Below are positions 49,978 to 60,187 of a stretch of 64,000 nucleotides of DNA, in pieces (the first letter of the stretch is position 1; every line of letters begins with the position of its first letter). Origin of the DNA: Urbifossiella sp046350095 (GTDB lineage: Bacteria > Planctomycetota > Planctomycetia > Gemmatales > Gemmataceae); assembly GCA_046350095.1 (NCBI GenBank), contig JAXMBA010000002.1:620001-684000 (forward strand). Reading direction: 5' to 3'. The translations under genes and the position numbers were made by a program. The notes below the pieces were generated by a model. That model saw only the letters and a program-made list of their open reading frames with translations. It was not told the origin of the DNA and did no database searches.

Positions 49978-51777
49978 CTACTTCGCCGTCAGGTCGATCA
50001 CCCCGTCCCAACCCGCCGGCGCGACGTGATTGTGCGCGATGATGTGGCCGGTCAGGATGTCCTTGCCGCGGTCGCGCGGGGAGACCCGATGGAGCAGGTC
50101 GAAGGCCCGCTCCCAGTCCCCGGCCAAGAACGCGTCCAGGGCCAGTTCGTACGTGGCCAGGTCGTCGGAGGTGAGGCCGGACTCGTCGGCCGGCGGGACG
50201 AGCTCGCTGACCACCAGCGGCGTCTCCAACCCGTACGGCCGGACCTTCGCCAGCCGCCGGACCCGGGCCACCTCGGGGCCTACGTGCGCGCGGACGTACC
50301 CGGCGGTCGCCTCGTCGAGTAGGATCGGCACGCGGAGGAGCTTGGTCATGCTCTCCAGCCGGGAGGCCAGGTTGACCACCGGCCCGAACACGGTCACCTT
50401 GGCCTGCTCGTGCGGGCCGATCCGGCCGGCCACCGCCGGCCCGGTCGCCACCCCGATCCCGACCCGGAAGCCGACCAGGGGGTCGCCCGGCCGGCCGGCC
50501 AGCTTGTCGTAGTACCGGCGGATCCCGAGGGCCGCCTGGCAGGCCTCCCGGACCATCTCCGGGTCGGCCAGCGGCCACCCCCAGAACCCGAGGGCGGCGT
50601 CCCCGAGGAAGTCGGCGACGACCCCCTGGTGGTCCAGGATGTTCTGGGTCATCACCCCCAGCGCCTGGCTGACGCGCTCCAGCACGACGAGGAGGTGCCC
50701 GGCCTCGGCCTCGAGGGTGTGGGAGAACCCGCGGAGGTCGCAGAACAGGGCCGTGACTTCCGTCTCCCTCGGCTTCAGCGCCGCTTCCGGGTCGGCCGTC
50801 GTCAACACCTTCTGAACGGCCGGCGAGAAGAACTGGCTCAGCCGCACCTGGTCGCGTTGGAGTTTTCGCACCTGCCGCAGTGAGCCGAGGATCTCGGCCG
50901 CCAGCTCCGCGAACTTCAGGTCGTCCGCCAGGTCGGACTCGGTGAGCGGGGCGGCGATGCTCGCGGCCATGTCGCCGGTGGCTCGCCCGGCCGCGTACAC
51001 CGCCCACCGGTCACCTGCCTCGCCCGGAATCGGGGTGCAGAACGCCCAGTCGAGGTCGCCCTGCATGGTGAACGACGCCTCGCCCCCGGCCGGGCGGTCG
51101 TCGCGCGCGGCCGCCCAGAGGTGGAGCACGGTCCGCTGCTGGCGGGCGACGGCCTCCTCGACCAGCCGGCGGCTCGGCCGGAACTCGGCGCCCTCGAACC
51201 GCCGCCCTTCCCAGTGAAGTACCCCCGGCCCGCCGCCTGCCTCCGCGTCCGCCGGGAGGGCGACCAGGGCGATCACGTCCGCCCGGGGGATGCCGGCCAG
51301 GAGAAGGTTCACGAGTTGGCCGGAGAGGTCCGCGTCGTCCGCCGCGGAGGAGATCACGGCCGGCAGCCGGCGCAGGACGTCGAGCCGCTGCGGGGCGTCG
51401 CGGAACGGTACGTGCTGGAGGTCGCCCGCACTGACCGCCCGCTCCTGGATGACCGGCCGGGAGTCGGACGCGCTCCCGCTCCCCTCGGCCAGGAGGGTGA
51501 ATGTTGTCGAGCCGATTGCGAAGCACTCGCCCGGGCCGACCTCGAACGATTCGGCCTCCTCGCCGCGGAAGAACACCGGGTTCCGTGCGGTGGGAAGCCG
51601 GCGGACGCGTAGCCGGGCTCCGGCCCAGGTGACCTCGGAATGAGTTCCCGATGCGAACGGCTCCCACGGGACGCCCCACTCCCCGGCGGATCGGCCGAGG
51701 ACGAAGGGGCGGTCTGAGTTCAGCGGCCGCCGCCAGTGATCCGGCGGCTGTTCGCCCTGTGCTAGCAGTTCGGCCAT
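49978..51777 (-). CDS. FHA - GAF-like - class III nucleotide cyclase protein
   Basis: 599 residues, no signal or membrane helix. The N-terminus is an FHA-like phosphopeptide-binding domain (FVLGRSAGEWG ~25-35, THSEVTWAG, then FEVGPGECFAIGSTTFTL at ~80-97). The middle (~130-310) reads like a GAF sensor region. The C-terminal part (~340-530) is a class III cyclase: TALFCDLRGFS holds a metal-binding Asp, and DFLGDAALGFWGWP, GVATGPAVAGRIG and FGPVVNLASRLES follow. It makes cAMP or cGMP. It starts 9 nt after the kinase stop codon, so the kinase probably phosphorylates a partner or the FHA domain binds the phosphorylated kinase. Confidence 0.87.
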   Translation of the reverse strand: MAELLAQGEQPPDHWRRPLNSDRPFVLGRSAGEWGVPWEPFASGTHSEVTWAGARLRVRRLPTARNPVFFRGEEAESFEVGPGECFAIGSTTFTLLAEGSGSASDSRPVIQERAVSAGDLQHVPFRDAPQRLDVLRRLPAVISSAADDADLSGQLVNLLLAGIPRADVIALVALPADAEAGGGPGVLHWEGRRFEGAEFRPSRRLVEEAVARQQRTVLHLWAAARDDRPAGGEASFTMQGDLDWAFCTPIPGEAGDRWAVYAAGRATGDMAASIAAPLTESDLADDLKFAELAAEILGSLRQVRKLQRDQVRLSQFFSPAVQKVLTTADPEAALKPRETEVTALFCDLRGFSHTLEAEAGHLLVVLERVSQALGVMTQNILDHQGVVADFLGDAALGFWGWPLADPEMVREACQAALGIRRYYDKLAGRPGDPLVGFRVGIGVATGPAVAGRIGPHEQAKVTVFGPVVNLASRLESMTKLLRVPILLDEATAGYVRAHVGPEVARVRRLAKVRPYGLETPLVVSELVPPADESGLTSDDLATYELALDAFLAGDWERAFDLLHRVSPRDRGKDILTGHIIAHNHVAPAGWDGVIDLTAK

Positions 51778-51786
51778 GCCCCCGCC

Positions 51787-54072
51787 TTACGTCCCGGTGC
51801 CGGTCCCGGAACCACTCGCGTGCGGAACGGAACTCGACGCCTCGCTGCCCGAGCCTGCCCCCCGGGCCCCCTGCCCGGAGCCCGGACCCGAGCCGCCGCT
51901 GCCCGACACCGACCCCGAGCCCGCAGTGCGGAACCCGACCTGCCGCCGCAGAAACCGAATCACCCGCGACCCCGGCGCGGCGTCGAGGACGACCAGCACG
52001 AGCAGCCACAGCCCGGCCAGAAGCAGGGTGATGAGGAGGACCGCCAGTGCGGCCCGCCACACGAGCCGGCTCCGAAGCGACCGGATCGGCTCCACCACTC
52101 CCGCCTCGGTTTCCTGCACGACCACGACCAGCCCGGAATCCCGCTGCCGTACGGCCGACATCCCGTCGGGGATCACGGGCACCGAAACCGGCTCGATGGC
52201 GGCGAGCCAGGGGACCGCGAACCGCCGCCGCCAGTCCTCCGACCCCTCGCCGACCGGGTCGGTGTACGGCCCCGCGTCGCCGCCCGCCTTTCCGATCAGC
52301 CCGGGGGCGTACACCAGCGGGAGCCGGGTGAGGTCGTCCTTGAACGCCTCCTGGTACGGGTGGCGGAGGATCGGGGCGAGGCGGCCCTCGGAGTCGAGGC
52401 CGGTATCGACCAGGACCAGGAAGCGGTCGCGCCCGTCGCCGCCCTGCACCCGGGTGGGGCCGACGAGTTCGCTGATGACGGCCAGCACGCCGAGCGGATT
52501 CGGGTCGCGCGGGTCAGCGGGCCGGACCGGCGTCGAGTAGCCGACCGCGTACACCTTCGACGGGTACTGCAGGTACACCGCCGACCGGTGCGGCTGCCGG
52601 ATCGGGTGCGGCGGGTCGGCGGCCGGGGGCCCGCCCGTCTTGGGCATGTCGAGCGGCCGGCCGTGAAAGTAGGTGCGGTACCCGAAGTACACGCCCAGGA
52701 CTTCGTGAAGGATTTGCGCGCGGCCGGGCCGGTCGGGGATCGTTTCGGTACACGCCCGGATGTACCCCCCGCGGTCGAGGACGATCCAGTTGGTGGCCAG
52801 CAGTGCCGGGCCGCCCCGGTCCCCCCAGAAGTGCTGCCGCCCGAGCAGCCAGCGGTTCAGCTCCGCCACCCCCGGCCCGGTCTTCATGTCTACGGGGGGT
52901 GGGGCGGAAAGGACGTTGCGGATTTCCGGGCTAGTGGCCTCCTTCTCGAGCACCTGCCGCCGAAAGGCGATCTCCCAGCCGAGGCGGTCGGCCTCTGCCC
53001 GGGCGACCAACCGGTTCAGGTCGCGGGCGCGATCCATCTCGTCCTTCTCAGCCGAGCCGATCATGCGCCGCAGTTCGTACCCGCCGACGGCGAACAGGAC
53101 CAGGAGCACCAGCAGCGGCCCCACCCCCCCGAGGATCAGGAGGGGGCGGCGGGCCCGCTGTGCCGCCCGGGTGTCCAGTGCGGAGAGGACCGCCTGGACG
53201 TTCGGATAACGCTTCGCGAGATCGACGGCCAGGCACCGGTCGATGACCGCGGCCAGGGCCGGGTCGACCCCGGGGACGTCGCGGTGGGCCGCCGGCCTGG
53301 GGGCCTTGGCCAGGAACCGCCGGTACCGGCCGAGCCGCTCCTCCAGGGGGCCGGCCTGCTTCACCGCGGCAAGGCCCTCCGGGGTACGGTACGGGGCCTC
53401 CCCCGTGAGCATGCGGTAGGCCACCGCCCCGAGGGCGTACACGTCCCACCGGACGTCCGGGACGGCCTTCATGTCGGCCTGCTCCGGGGCCATGTAGAAC
53501 AACGTGCCCAGGGCCGGCGAGTGCTCGTGACTCAGCCGGGCCTGGCCGAAGTCGGCCAGCCGCGGTTGGCCGTCCTGGTCGAGCATCACGTTCGCCGGCT
53601 TCAGGTCGCAGTGGAGGATGCCCTTGCCGTGCGCGTGGGCCAGCCCGGTGGCGACCCCGCGGAACAGGGCCAGCGCCCGGTCCACCGGGAGCGGGCCGTC
53701 GCGGAGGAGGTCCTCGACCGACCCGCTCTCCATGTACTCCATCACGTAGTACGGCGGGTCGCTCTCCCACCCGACTTGCAACAACTGGACGACGTGGCGG
53801 TCCCCGAACAGGTGCCGGAGCTTCTCCACCTCCCGCGACAACAGCGACCAGTCGAGCCCGCCCCGCCGGTGAAAGAACTTGATCGCCACCTTCCGGCCGT
53901 TGTTGCTGTCGACCGCGACCCAGACCTCGCCGAACGACCCGCGGCCGATGAACCGCTCCTGCTCGTACCCGGCCACGCGGCGGGGCGGGCGGAGCCGGGA
54001 GAGGGTTAGCTGACGGGCCCGCTCCCGTTCCGGCTCGCCCATGAGGGGGGTCTGTTCGGTCGAGGGCTCCAT
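51787..54072 (-). CDS. membrane Ser/Thr protein kinase with external sensor region
   Basis: 761 residues. A Hanks-type kinase domain (~36-300): Gly loop GRGSFGEV (43-50), Lys65 in VAIKFF, catalytic loop HCDLKPAN (154-161, Cys instead of the usual Arg of HRD), DFG at 174-176 and APEQ at 195-198. TM1 is ~310-331, TM2 ~675-705; between them is a ~340-residue extracytoplasmic sensor-like region. The C-terminal cytoplasmic tail is a Gly/Ser-rich stretch ending in GSGTGTGT. HCD instead of HRD removes the Arg that contacts a phosphorylated activation loop, so it may be active without loop phosphorylation. Followed closely by the cyclase gene. Confidence 0.9.
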   Translation of the reverse strand: MEPSTEQTPLMGEPERERARQLTLSRLRPPRRVAGYEQERFIGRGSFGEVWVAVDSNNGRKVAIKFFHRRGGLDWSLLSREVEKLRHLFGDRHVVQLLQVGWESDPPYYVMEYMESGSVEDLLRDGPLPVDRALALFRGVATGLAHAHGKGILHCDLKPANVMLDQDGQPRLADFGQARLSHEHSPALGTLFYMAPEQADMKAVPDVRWDVYALGAVAYRMLTGEAPYRTPEGLAAVKQAGPLEERLGRYRRFLAKAPRPAAHRDVPGVDPALAAVIDRCLAVDLAKRYPNVQAVLSALDTRAAQRARRPLLILGGVGPLLVLLVLFAVGGYELRRMIGSAEKDEMDRARDLNRLVARAEADRLGWEIAFRRQVLEKEATSPEIRNVLSAPPPVDMKTGPGVAELNRWLLGRQHFWGDRGGPALLATNWIVLDRGGYIRACTETIPDRPGRAQILHEVLGVYFGYRTYFHGRPLDMPKTGGPPAADPPHPIRQPHRSAVYLQYPSKVYAVGYSTPVRPADPRDPNPLGVLAVISELVGPTRVQGGDGRDRFLVLVDTGLDSEGRLAPILRHPYQEAFKDDLTRLPLVYAPGLIGKAGGDAGPYTDPVGEGSEDWRRRFAVPWLAAIEPVSVPVIPDGMSAVRQRDSGLVVVVQETEAGVVEPIRSLRSRLVWRAALAVLLITLLLAGLWLLVLVVLDAAPGSRVIRFLRRQVGFRTAGSGSVSGSGGSGPGSGQGARGAGSGSEASSSVPHASGSGTGTGT

Positions 54073-54181
54073 TCGGTCCCACTTTCGGAACGGAGTTCCC
54101 GGGCCTCCCCCGGGGTGGTCATTGTAAACTCAACCTGACGCACTGACCCGCCGTGTCCTGCCCCGCCCCACGGCCCGACGT

Positions 54182-56650
54182 ATGAACCCGACCGACCCGC
54201 TCCCCGACGACAGCCGGACCGCGATCAGCCCGGCCGCCTTGAAACTCGCTTTCCTCGAGAACCTCCACTACGTACAGGCGAAGTTTCCGGCCGTCGCCAC
54301 CCGGAACGACTACTACATGGCGCTGGCCCACACCGTCCGCGACCGACTCCTCCGGCGGTGGGTCACCACCGCCGAGACGTACTACCGCCGCCACGCCCGC
54401 ACGGTCTGCTACCTGTCCGCCGAGTACCTGCTCGGGCCGCACCTCGGGAACAACCTCGTCAACCTCGGCATCCTGGAACCGGCCCGCGAGGCGGTCCGGC
54501 AGGCCGGGCTCGACCTCGACGACCTGCTCGACAAGGAGGAGGAGCCGGGTCTCGGTAACGGCGGGCTCGGGCGGCTCGCCGCGTGCTTCCAGGACTCCCT
54601 CGCCTCGCTCCAGATCCCGGCCATCGGCTACGGCATCCGGTACGAGTTCGGGATCTTCGACCAGGGGATCCGGGACGGCTGGCAGACCGAGCTGACCGAC
54701 AAGTGGCTGCGGTTCGGGAACCCGTGGGAGATCCCCCGGCCGGAAATCGCCATCCCGGTCGGGTTCGGCGGGCACACCCGGGCGTACACCGACGCGGCTG
54801 GCCGGTACCGGGTCGAATGGGTGCCCGAGTCGGTCGTCGTCGGCGTCGCCTACGACACCCCGATCCTCGGGTACCGGGTGGGCACGGCCAACCTCCTCCG
54901 GCTGTGGCAGGCCCAGGCGGCCGAGTCGTTCGACTTCCAGGCGTTCAACGTGGGCGACTACGAGCGGGCGGTGGAGGCCAAGGTCCGGTCCGAGAACGTC
55001 ACGAAGGTGCTCTACCCGAACGACGAGATGATCCGGGGGAAGGCGCTGCGGCTCCAGCAGCAGTACTTCTTCGCCGCCTGCTCCCTCCGCGACATGATCC
55101 GCATCTACGGCCAGCGGGTCGAGGACCTGTCCCAGTTCCACGAGAAGTACGCGGTCCAGCTGAACGACACCCACCCTGCCGTCGCGGTGCCCGAGTTGAT
55201 GCGGCTCCTGGTGGACGAGCACGGGATGGACTGGGAGCCGGCCTGGAACGTGACCCGGCGGGCGTTCGCGTACACGAACCACACCCTCCTCCCCGAGGCG
55301 CTGGAGTGCTGGTCGCTGGAGCTCTTCGGCCGGCTCCTCCCCCGGCACCTGGAGATCGTCTTCGAGATCAACCGCCGCTGGCTCGACCGGGTGCGGGCGG
55401 CGTACCCCGGGGACGCCGGGAAGGTCGAGCGGCTGTCGCTGATCGACGAGCGGGGCGGGAAGTCCGTCCGCATGGCCCACCTGGCGGCGGTGGGTAGCCA
55501 CACCGTCAACGGCGTGTCCGGCCTGCACAGCCGCCTGCTGCGGGAGTCGGTCCTCCGCGACTTCGCCGAGTTCGAGCCCGCCAAGTTCCGGAACGTCACG
55601 AACGGGGTGACCCCGCGGCGGTTCATGCTCCTCTCGAACCCGCCGCTCGCCGGCCTGATCACCGAGGCGATCGGGGACCGCTGGCCGGCCGACCTCGACC
55701 GCCTGCGCGACCTCGAACCGATGGCCGACGACGCGTCGTTCCGGGAGCGGTGGCGGGCCGTCAAGCGGGCGGGCAAGGTCCGCCTCGCCGGGCTGATCGC
55801 GGCCCGCACCGGAGTCGTCGTCGACCCGGACTCGATGTTCGACGTTCAGGCCAAGCGGATCCACGAATACAAGCGGCAGCACCTGAACGTGCTGCACGTG
55901 CTGACGCAGTACCTCCGCTTGAAAGAGTCCCCGCGGGGCGACGCCGTCCCCAGGACGGTCGTGTTCGCCGGGAAGGCCGCCCCGGGATACTTCCTCGCGA
56001 AGCTCATCATCAAGTTGATCCACGCGGTCGCCGGGGTGGTCAACGCGGACCCGGAGGTGCGCGGCCGGTTGCGCGTCGCGTTTGTGCCGGACTTCAACGT
56101 CCAGACGGCCCAGTCGGTGTACCCCGGCGCGGACCTGTCCGAGCAGATCTCGACCGCCGGGAAGGAGGCGAGCGGGACCGGGAACATGAAGTTCGCCCTG
56201 AACGGGGCGCTGACGATCGGGACGCTGGACGGGGCGAACGTCGAGATCCGCGAGCGCGTCGGGGCCGAAAACTTCTTCCTGTTCGGGCTGACCGCCGAGG
56301 AGGTGGCGGGGAGATGGGCGGCCGGGTACCGACCGGCGGCCGAAGCCGAGAGGAACGCGGACCTGCGGCGGGTGCTCGGGTTGCTGACCGACGGGTCGCT
56401 GGCCGGGGGCGACCGCGACCTGTTCCGCCCGCTGGCGGAGAACCTGCTGTGGAGCGACCCCTTCCTCGTCCTCGCGGATTACGCCTCGTACGTCGCGTGT
56501 CAGGGGGGCGCGGCCGCGGCCCACGCCGACGCCGCCGGCTGGACCCGGCAGTCGATCCGCACAGTCGCCCGGATGGGGTGGTTCTCGTCCGACCGGAGCA
56601 TCCGCGAGTACTGCGAGCACGTCTGGCACGTCAAGCCTGTCGTGGTCTGA
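54182..56650 (+). CDS. glgP: glycogen phosphorylase
   Basis: 822 residues, the normal length of the GT35 family. The enzyme releases glucose-1-phosphate from glycogen with pyridoxal phosphate (PLP). Conserved parts include CYLSAEYLLGPHLGNNL (~78-94), EPGLGNGGLGRLAACF, the active-site region ENVTKVLYPND, VQLNDTHPAVAVPELMR, NVTNGVTPRRF, and the PLP site EASGTGNMKFALNG with Lys670. The final helix (DRSIREYCEHVWHV) is also typical. No signal peptide. It is divergent from the kinase gene. The amylase at 29515 would work on the same polymer. Confidence 0.95.
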   Translation: MNPTDPLPDDSRTAISPAALKLAFLENLHYVQAKFPAVATRNDYYMALAHTVRDRLLRRWVTTAETYYRRHARTVCYLSAEYLLGPHLGNNLVNLGILEPAREAVRQAGLDLDDLLDKEEEPGLGNGGLGRLAACFQDSLASLQIPAIGYGIRYEFGIFDQGIRDGWQTELTDKWLRFGNPWEIPRPEIAIPVGFGGHTRAYTDAAGRYRVEWVPESVVVGVAYDTPILGYRVGTANLLRLWQAQAAESFDFQAFNVGDYERAVEAKVRSENVTKVLYPNDEMIRGKALRLQQQYFFAACSLRDMIRIYGQRVEDLSQFHEKYAVQLNDTHPAVAVPELMRLLVDEHGMDWEPAWNVTRRAFAYTNHTLLPEALECWSLELFGRLLPRHLEIVFEINRRWLDRVRAAYPGDAGKVERLSLIDERGGKSVRMAHLAAVGSHTVNGVSGLHSRLLRESVLRDFAEFEPAKFRNVTNGVTPRRFMLLSNPPLAGLITEAIGDRWPADLDRLRDLEPMADDASFRERWRAVKRAGKVRLAGLIAARTGVVVDPDSMFDVQAKRIHEYKRQHLNVLHVLTQYLRLKESPRGDAVPRTVVFAGKAAPGYFLAKLIIKLIHAVAGVVNADPEVRGRLRVAFVPDFNVQTAQSVYPGADLSEQISTAGKEASGTGNMKFALNGALTIGTLDGANVEIRERVGAENFFLFGLTAEEVAGRWAAGYRPAAEAERNADLRRVLGLLTDGSLAGGDRDLFRPLAENLLWSDPFLVLADYASYVACQGGAAAAHADAAGWTRQSIRTVARMGWFSSDRSIREYCEHVWHVKPVVV

Positions 56651-56815
56651 TCGGTTCCCGACGCCGCCCGACGGTAGTCACCGCCGGATCGCGGCGGCCC
56701 GGTGCGAACGACCGTCGGGCCGGGCAGCTCGGTCGCCGGTGAAGGCCGGGAAGGCGAGTACGCGGCGCTGGCGCCCCGCGATGGAACCCACGGCGCCCCC
56801 GGCCGTGGGGGCCAG

Positions 56816-59800
56816 TCACCTCTCGCCGCGGAGCCTCTCCATGTACGCGGCCAGGCGCTGATGGACCGCCTGGAACTGCTGCACCGCTTTCAACTCCGGC
56901 AGCCGCTCGGCGTAGAACTCGGGCGCGTAGCAGCGCACCTCGTGGGTGCGGTCCGCCGTGTGGATCGTGATCACCGTCGTCGGGAGGTCCGTGACGGTGG
57001 GCAACCGGAGCCGCTTCGCCTCGGCCCTGATTCCCCGCTCCAGCCCGGCCGTGTCGAGGGCGAAGAAGTCGTTCTCGGCGGCCGCGAACTTCACGAACGC
57101 GAGCACGTTCTCCTGCGTCAACTTCGACTGGACCGTGGGGCGCTTGCCGAAGGGGTCGGTGAGCGTCACCCGGCCGCCGGCGCGGACCACCAGGTAGGGG
57201 TCGTTCGTCTTCCGCGGCGGGGTGTAGCCGCCGACGTAGTCCAGCCGCACGACGACCGCGTTCGGCTCACTCGGCAGGGCCAGGACCGGGCCGCCCGGCG
57301 TCGGACCGCGCTTCGGGTGGGTGCACCACCAGTACCGCTCCGTGCCCGGTTCGACGACGAGCACGCCGCCCTCGTACACCTGCACCCGGCCGGCGGTGCC
57401 GAAGAGTTGCTCCGGGCCCGACGCCGCCCGCCCGAGGGCCGCCTCGAGCTTGTTCCGCTCGATCACTCGGCGGAACGCCTCCGGCACCGCGTGCTCACCC
57501 GCCGCGACCTTCACGGACATCGACACCTTCGCCGCCGGGTCCCCGATCACGACGCCGTCCGGGTAGACGGCGACCGCGTAGTACGCCCCGCCGAAGCTGA
57601 CCTGCGGGTAGCGCGTGATCTCGTCGGCCGGGCGAAGGTTCGCGGGTCGCTTCGCGTGGACGTTCGGCCACACGACCCCGCTAGCCTTCTCCCACACCAG
57701 TTCGCCGCCCTCGAACAGTTGTACCTTGACGGCGCCGGCCAGCGCGGTGTACTCGAGCGACGCCGGCGCCCCGAGTTGCCCGGCGACGCCCGGCTCCTTC
57801 TCCAGGAACGCCTTGAACGCCGCCCCGACGCGCTTGCCGCGGCCCGCGACGCCGAGGGCCGCAGACGGGCCGGCCGCGCCGGTGATCGTCGCCCGGTCCT
57901 CGTAGGCCACGAACGCGAGGTCGGCCTGGAAAGCGGGAATCCGGGCGACGCGGTTGTACTCCTTGAGGTCCTCGGGCGGCTGTGGCGGGGCGGCCGCGGC
58001 GTCGCTGCCGGGCAGCCGGACGCTGGCCAATATCGCGTCGAACGTGGCGGCCTGCTCCCTCCAACCGGCCTCGGGCGCCTTCGCCAGGAACGCCACCTGC
58101 CGCCCGTCCTTGCCCGCCCCGGCGACGACCACCAGCCTGGCCATGACGCCGGGCTCGTTCCGGAGGCGCCCGGCGATGCTCGTCGCGGCCCGCCCCCCGA
58201 CCTTCACGTCCTCTCGAACGGGTGTCGTGACGAGTTCCGCGAGCCCGGCGAACGACACGTCGCGCATCACGGCGAACGACGCGGCCGGCCGGTCGGCCCG
58301 GCCCGTCAGCCAGGCGCCCTCGTCGGCCGGCGTGTCCGGATCCTTCCGCCACCCGGCCGGGACGGCGAGCGCGACGTCACCCGCCCGCTGCGGCACGAGT
58401 TCCGGGGGCGCGGCCTCCCGGAGGAGGGGGAGGTACACGAGCAGCGGCGGCACCGCCAGCGGGGCCTGGGGTACGGGAACGCCTCGCGTGTCGAGTTTCT
58501 GGTGCCGGCCGCTGGCGCCTGGCTGGTTGTCGTAGCCGAGCGTGATGTTGTAAACGCCGGGCGGCACCGCGACGGGATCGAACTCGTGGGGGACGTACCC
58601 CGCCTTCCACGCGATCAGGTGGTAGGAGCCCGGCGGCACCGGCACGAAGAACTCGCCGTCCCGGTTCGTAACGGCGCGGGCGATCAGGAGCTTGCCCTGC
58701 ACCTGGTCGGTCGGGTCGGGGATGATCGGGTGCGCGAGCCGCAGCTCCTGACCGACGAGGATGGTCACGGCCTCGCCCGCCGTCCGCACGCCGCGGTCGG
58801 AGAGCTTCACCACCCCGCGGATCCCCGGGCGGGGGTCGATCTTCTTCCGCGGAATTTGCTGCGACGTGGTGTCGAGCACCTGGTGCCGCCCGCTCCCCCC
58901 CGGCTGGTCGTCGGGGAGGAGTCTGGTGAAGTACTCGCCCGGCCAGACGGCGATGGGCCCCCGCTCCTCGGGGATGTACCCCTGCTTCCAGACGATGAGG
59001 CTGTACGCCCCGAGCGGCATCGGGATGGCGAAGGTCCCGTCCGGGTTGGTCTTCACCTCGGAATAGATCGCGTCGCCCTGGACGACGTCGACGGACTGCC
59101 CCGGCGAGCGGGGGTCTTCCTTCCGGACGAACGACAGCCGCTCCCCGACGAGGATCGTGACGTCGTTGCCGGGTGCCGGGTCGGACGGGGTCGGCGTCGG
59201 GGTCCGTTGGGTGCCGAGCGTGATCCGACCCCAGACGACCGGCCGGCTGGGGTTCGGCGGGTCCATCTTGAACACGCGGCCGGTGTCGAGGGTGCGGTGC
59301 CGGGTGAATGCCCCGACGCCGGCGTCCGGGGTGACATAGACTTTCTGCCCCCCGCCGGGGACCGTGATCCGCTGGTTGATTTGTGGGACGTGCCCGGCCT
59401 TCCAGACGATGACGTCGTAGGTGCCCGGGGGGAGGTTCGGGCGGTACCCGCCGTCGTCTCCGGTCGTGCCGGACAGGAACAGGGCGTCGCCGGTGACCGC
59501 GTCGATCCCGGACGGCGACCCCGGGGGGATGGTGAGCCTGCGGCCGACGAGGACGGTGGCGCCGGCCAGCGGCTTCTCGACGCCTCGGTCGAGGTACACC
59601 GCGGTCATGAACCCGCCGCCGGGCGTCGTCCCCACGCCGTCGATCGTGATCGAACTGACAACCTTGTCGAAGAGCGGCCCGTACGTCTCCCACTGGTCGC
59701 CGCGGGCAGCCAGGACGAAGCCGAGGTACTTCCCGTCGACCCCGGCCTTCTTCAACACCACCCCGACCGCTCGCGCGCCGGCAACCCCGGTCACGCCGCC

Positions 59801-60187
59801 GGCCGGGCCGGCGTCCCCCTTGATTTGAACGAGGATCCTGCGGGCGGCCTGCCCGCCGACGGTGACCTCGGCGTCCGAAAGCACCGTGTTCCGCTTCAGG
59901 TCGAGCTTCAGGTCGAGCGAATCCGTCTTGCCGATCATGACGAACGCGGTCGAGTCAAACAGGCCCTTCCCCTCGGGGCTCCACATCCCGACCAAGTCGG
60001 TCGCGCCGGGGAAGGTCGATTCCTTCCAGCCCGACGGGATACCGAGCGTCACGCGGCTCCGGGTGGTCTTCACCAGATCGGGCTGCGCGGGGGCGGGAGA
60101 CGCGCCCGCGCAGGCGAGCAACACCGCCAGGGCGCACGTCTCCAGGAGCCCGGGCCGCGCAGATGGATGACGACACGCGGTGCTCAT
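56816..60187 (-). CDS. exported protein with three repeated VLVG/IVWKAGYVP modules
   Basis: 1123 residues with a signal peptide (~1-35). Order: an N-terminal domain (~36-190) resembling DUF1795/PsbP-like folds; three similar ~120-residue modules (~196-300, 318-450 and 460-580); a second DUF1795-like domain (~600-740); and a C-terminal region (~740-1123) with repeated (Y)AVAVYPDG and VQVYEGG strands. Each module begins with a (T)(V/I)LVG(R/E/Q)(R/E)L strand and ends with a G(T/A/S)Y(D/S/H)(V/L)I(V/A)WK(A/Q)G(H/Y)(V/I)P strand, like carboxypeptidase regulatory-like (CarboxypepD_reg) sandwiches. I do not know the full architecture. It may be a large surface adhesin or scaffold. Confidence 0.75.
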   Translation of the reverse strand: MSTACRHPSARPGLLETCALAVLLACAGASPAPAQPDLVKTTRSRVTLGIPSGWKESTFPGATDLVGMWSPEGKGLFDSTAFVMIGKTDSLDLKLDLKRNTVLSDAEVTVGGQAARRILVQIKGDAGPAGGVTGVAGARAVGVVLKKAGVDGKYLGFVLAARGDQWETYGPLFDKVVSSITIDGVGTTPGGGFMTAVYLDRGVEKPLAGATVLVGRRLTIPPGSPSGIDAVTGDALFLSGTTGDDGGYRPNLPPGTYDVIVWKAGHVPQINQRITVPGGGQKVYVTPDAGVGAFTRHRTLDTGRVFKMDPPNPSRPVVWGRITLGTQRTPTPTPSDPAPGNDVTILVGERLSFVRKEDPRSPGQSVDVVQGDAIYSEVKTNPDGTFAIPMPLGAYSLIVWKQGYIPEERGPIAVWPGEYFTRLLPDDQPGGSGRHQVLDTTSQQIPRKKIDPRPGIRGVVKLSDRGVRTAGEAVTILVGQELRLAHPIIPDPTDQVQGKLLIARAVTNRDGEFFVPVPPGSYHLIAWKAGYVPHEFDPVAVPPGVYNITLGYDNQPGASGRHQKLDTRGVPVPQAPLAVPPLLVYLPLLREAAPPELVPQRAGDVALAVPAGWRKDPDTPADEGAWLTGRADRPAASFAVMRDVSFAGLAELVTTPVREDVKVGGRAATSIAGRLRNEPGVMARLVVVAGAGKDGRQVAFLAKAPEAGWREQAATFDAILASVRLPGSDAAAAPPQPPEDLKEYNRVARIPAFQADLAFVAYEDRATITGAAGPSAALGVAGRGKRVGAAFKAFLEKEPGVAGQLGAPASLEYTALAGAVKVQLFEGGELVWEKASGVVWPNVHAKRPANLRPADEITRYPQVSFGGAYYAVAVYPDGVVIGDPAAKVSMSVKVAAGEHAVPEAFRRVIERNKLEAALGRAASGPEQLFGTAGRVQVYEGGVLVVEPGTERYWWCTHPKRGPTPGGPVLALPSEPNAVVVRLDYVGGYTPPRKTNDPYLVVRAGGRVTLTDPFGKRPTVQSKLTQENVLAFVKFAAAENDFFALDTAGLERGIRAEAKRLRLPTVTDLPTTVITIHTADRTHEVRCYAPEFYAERLPELKAVQQFQAVHQRLAAYMERLRGER

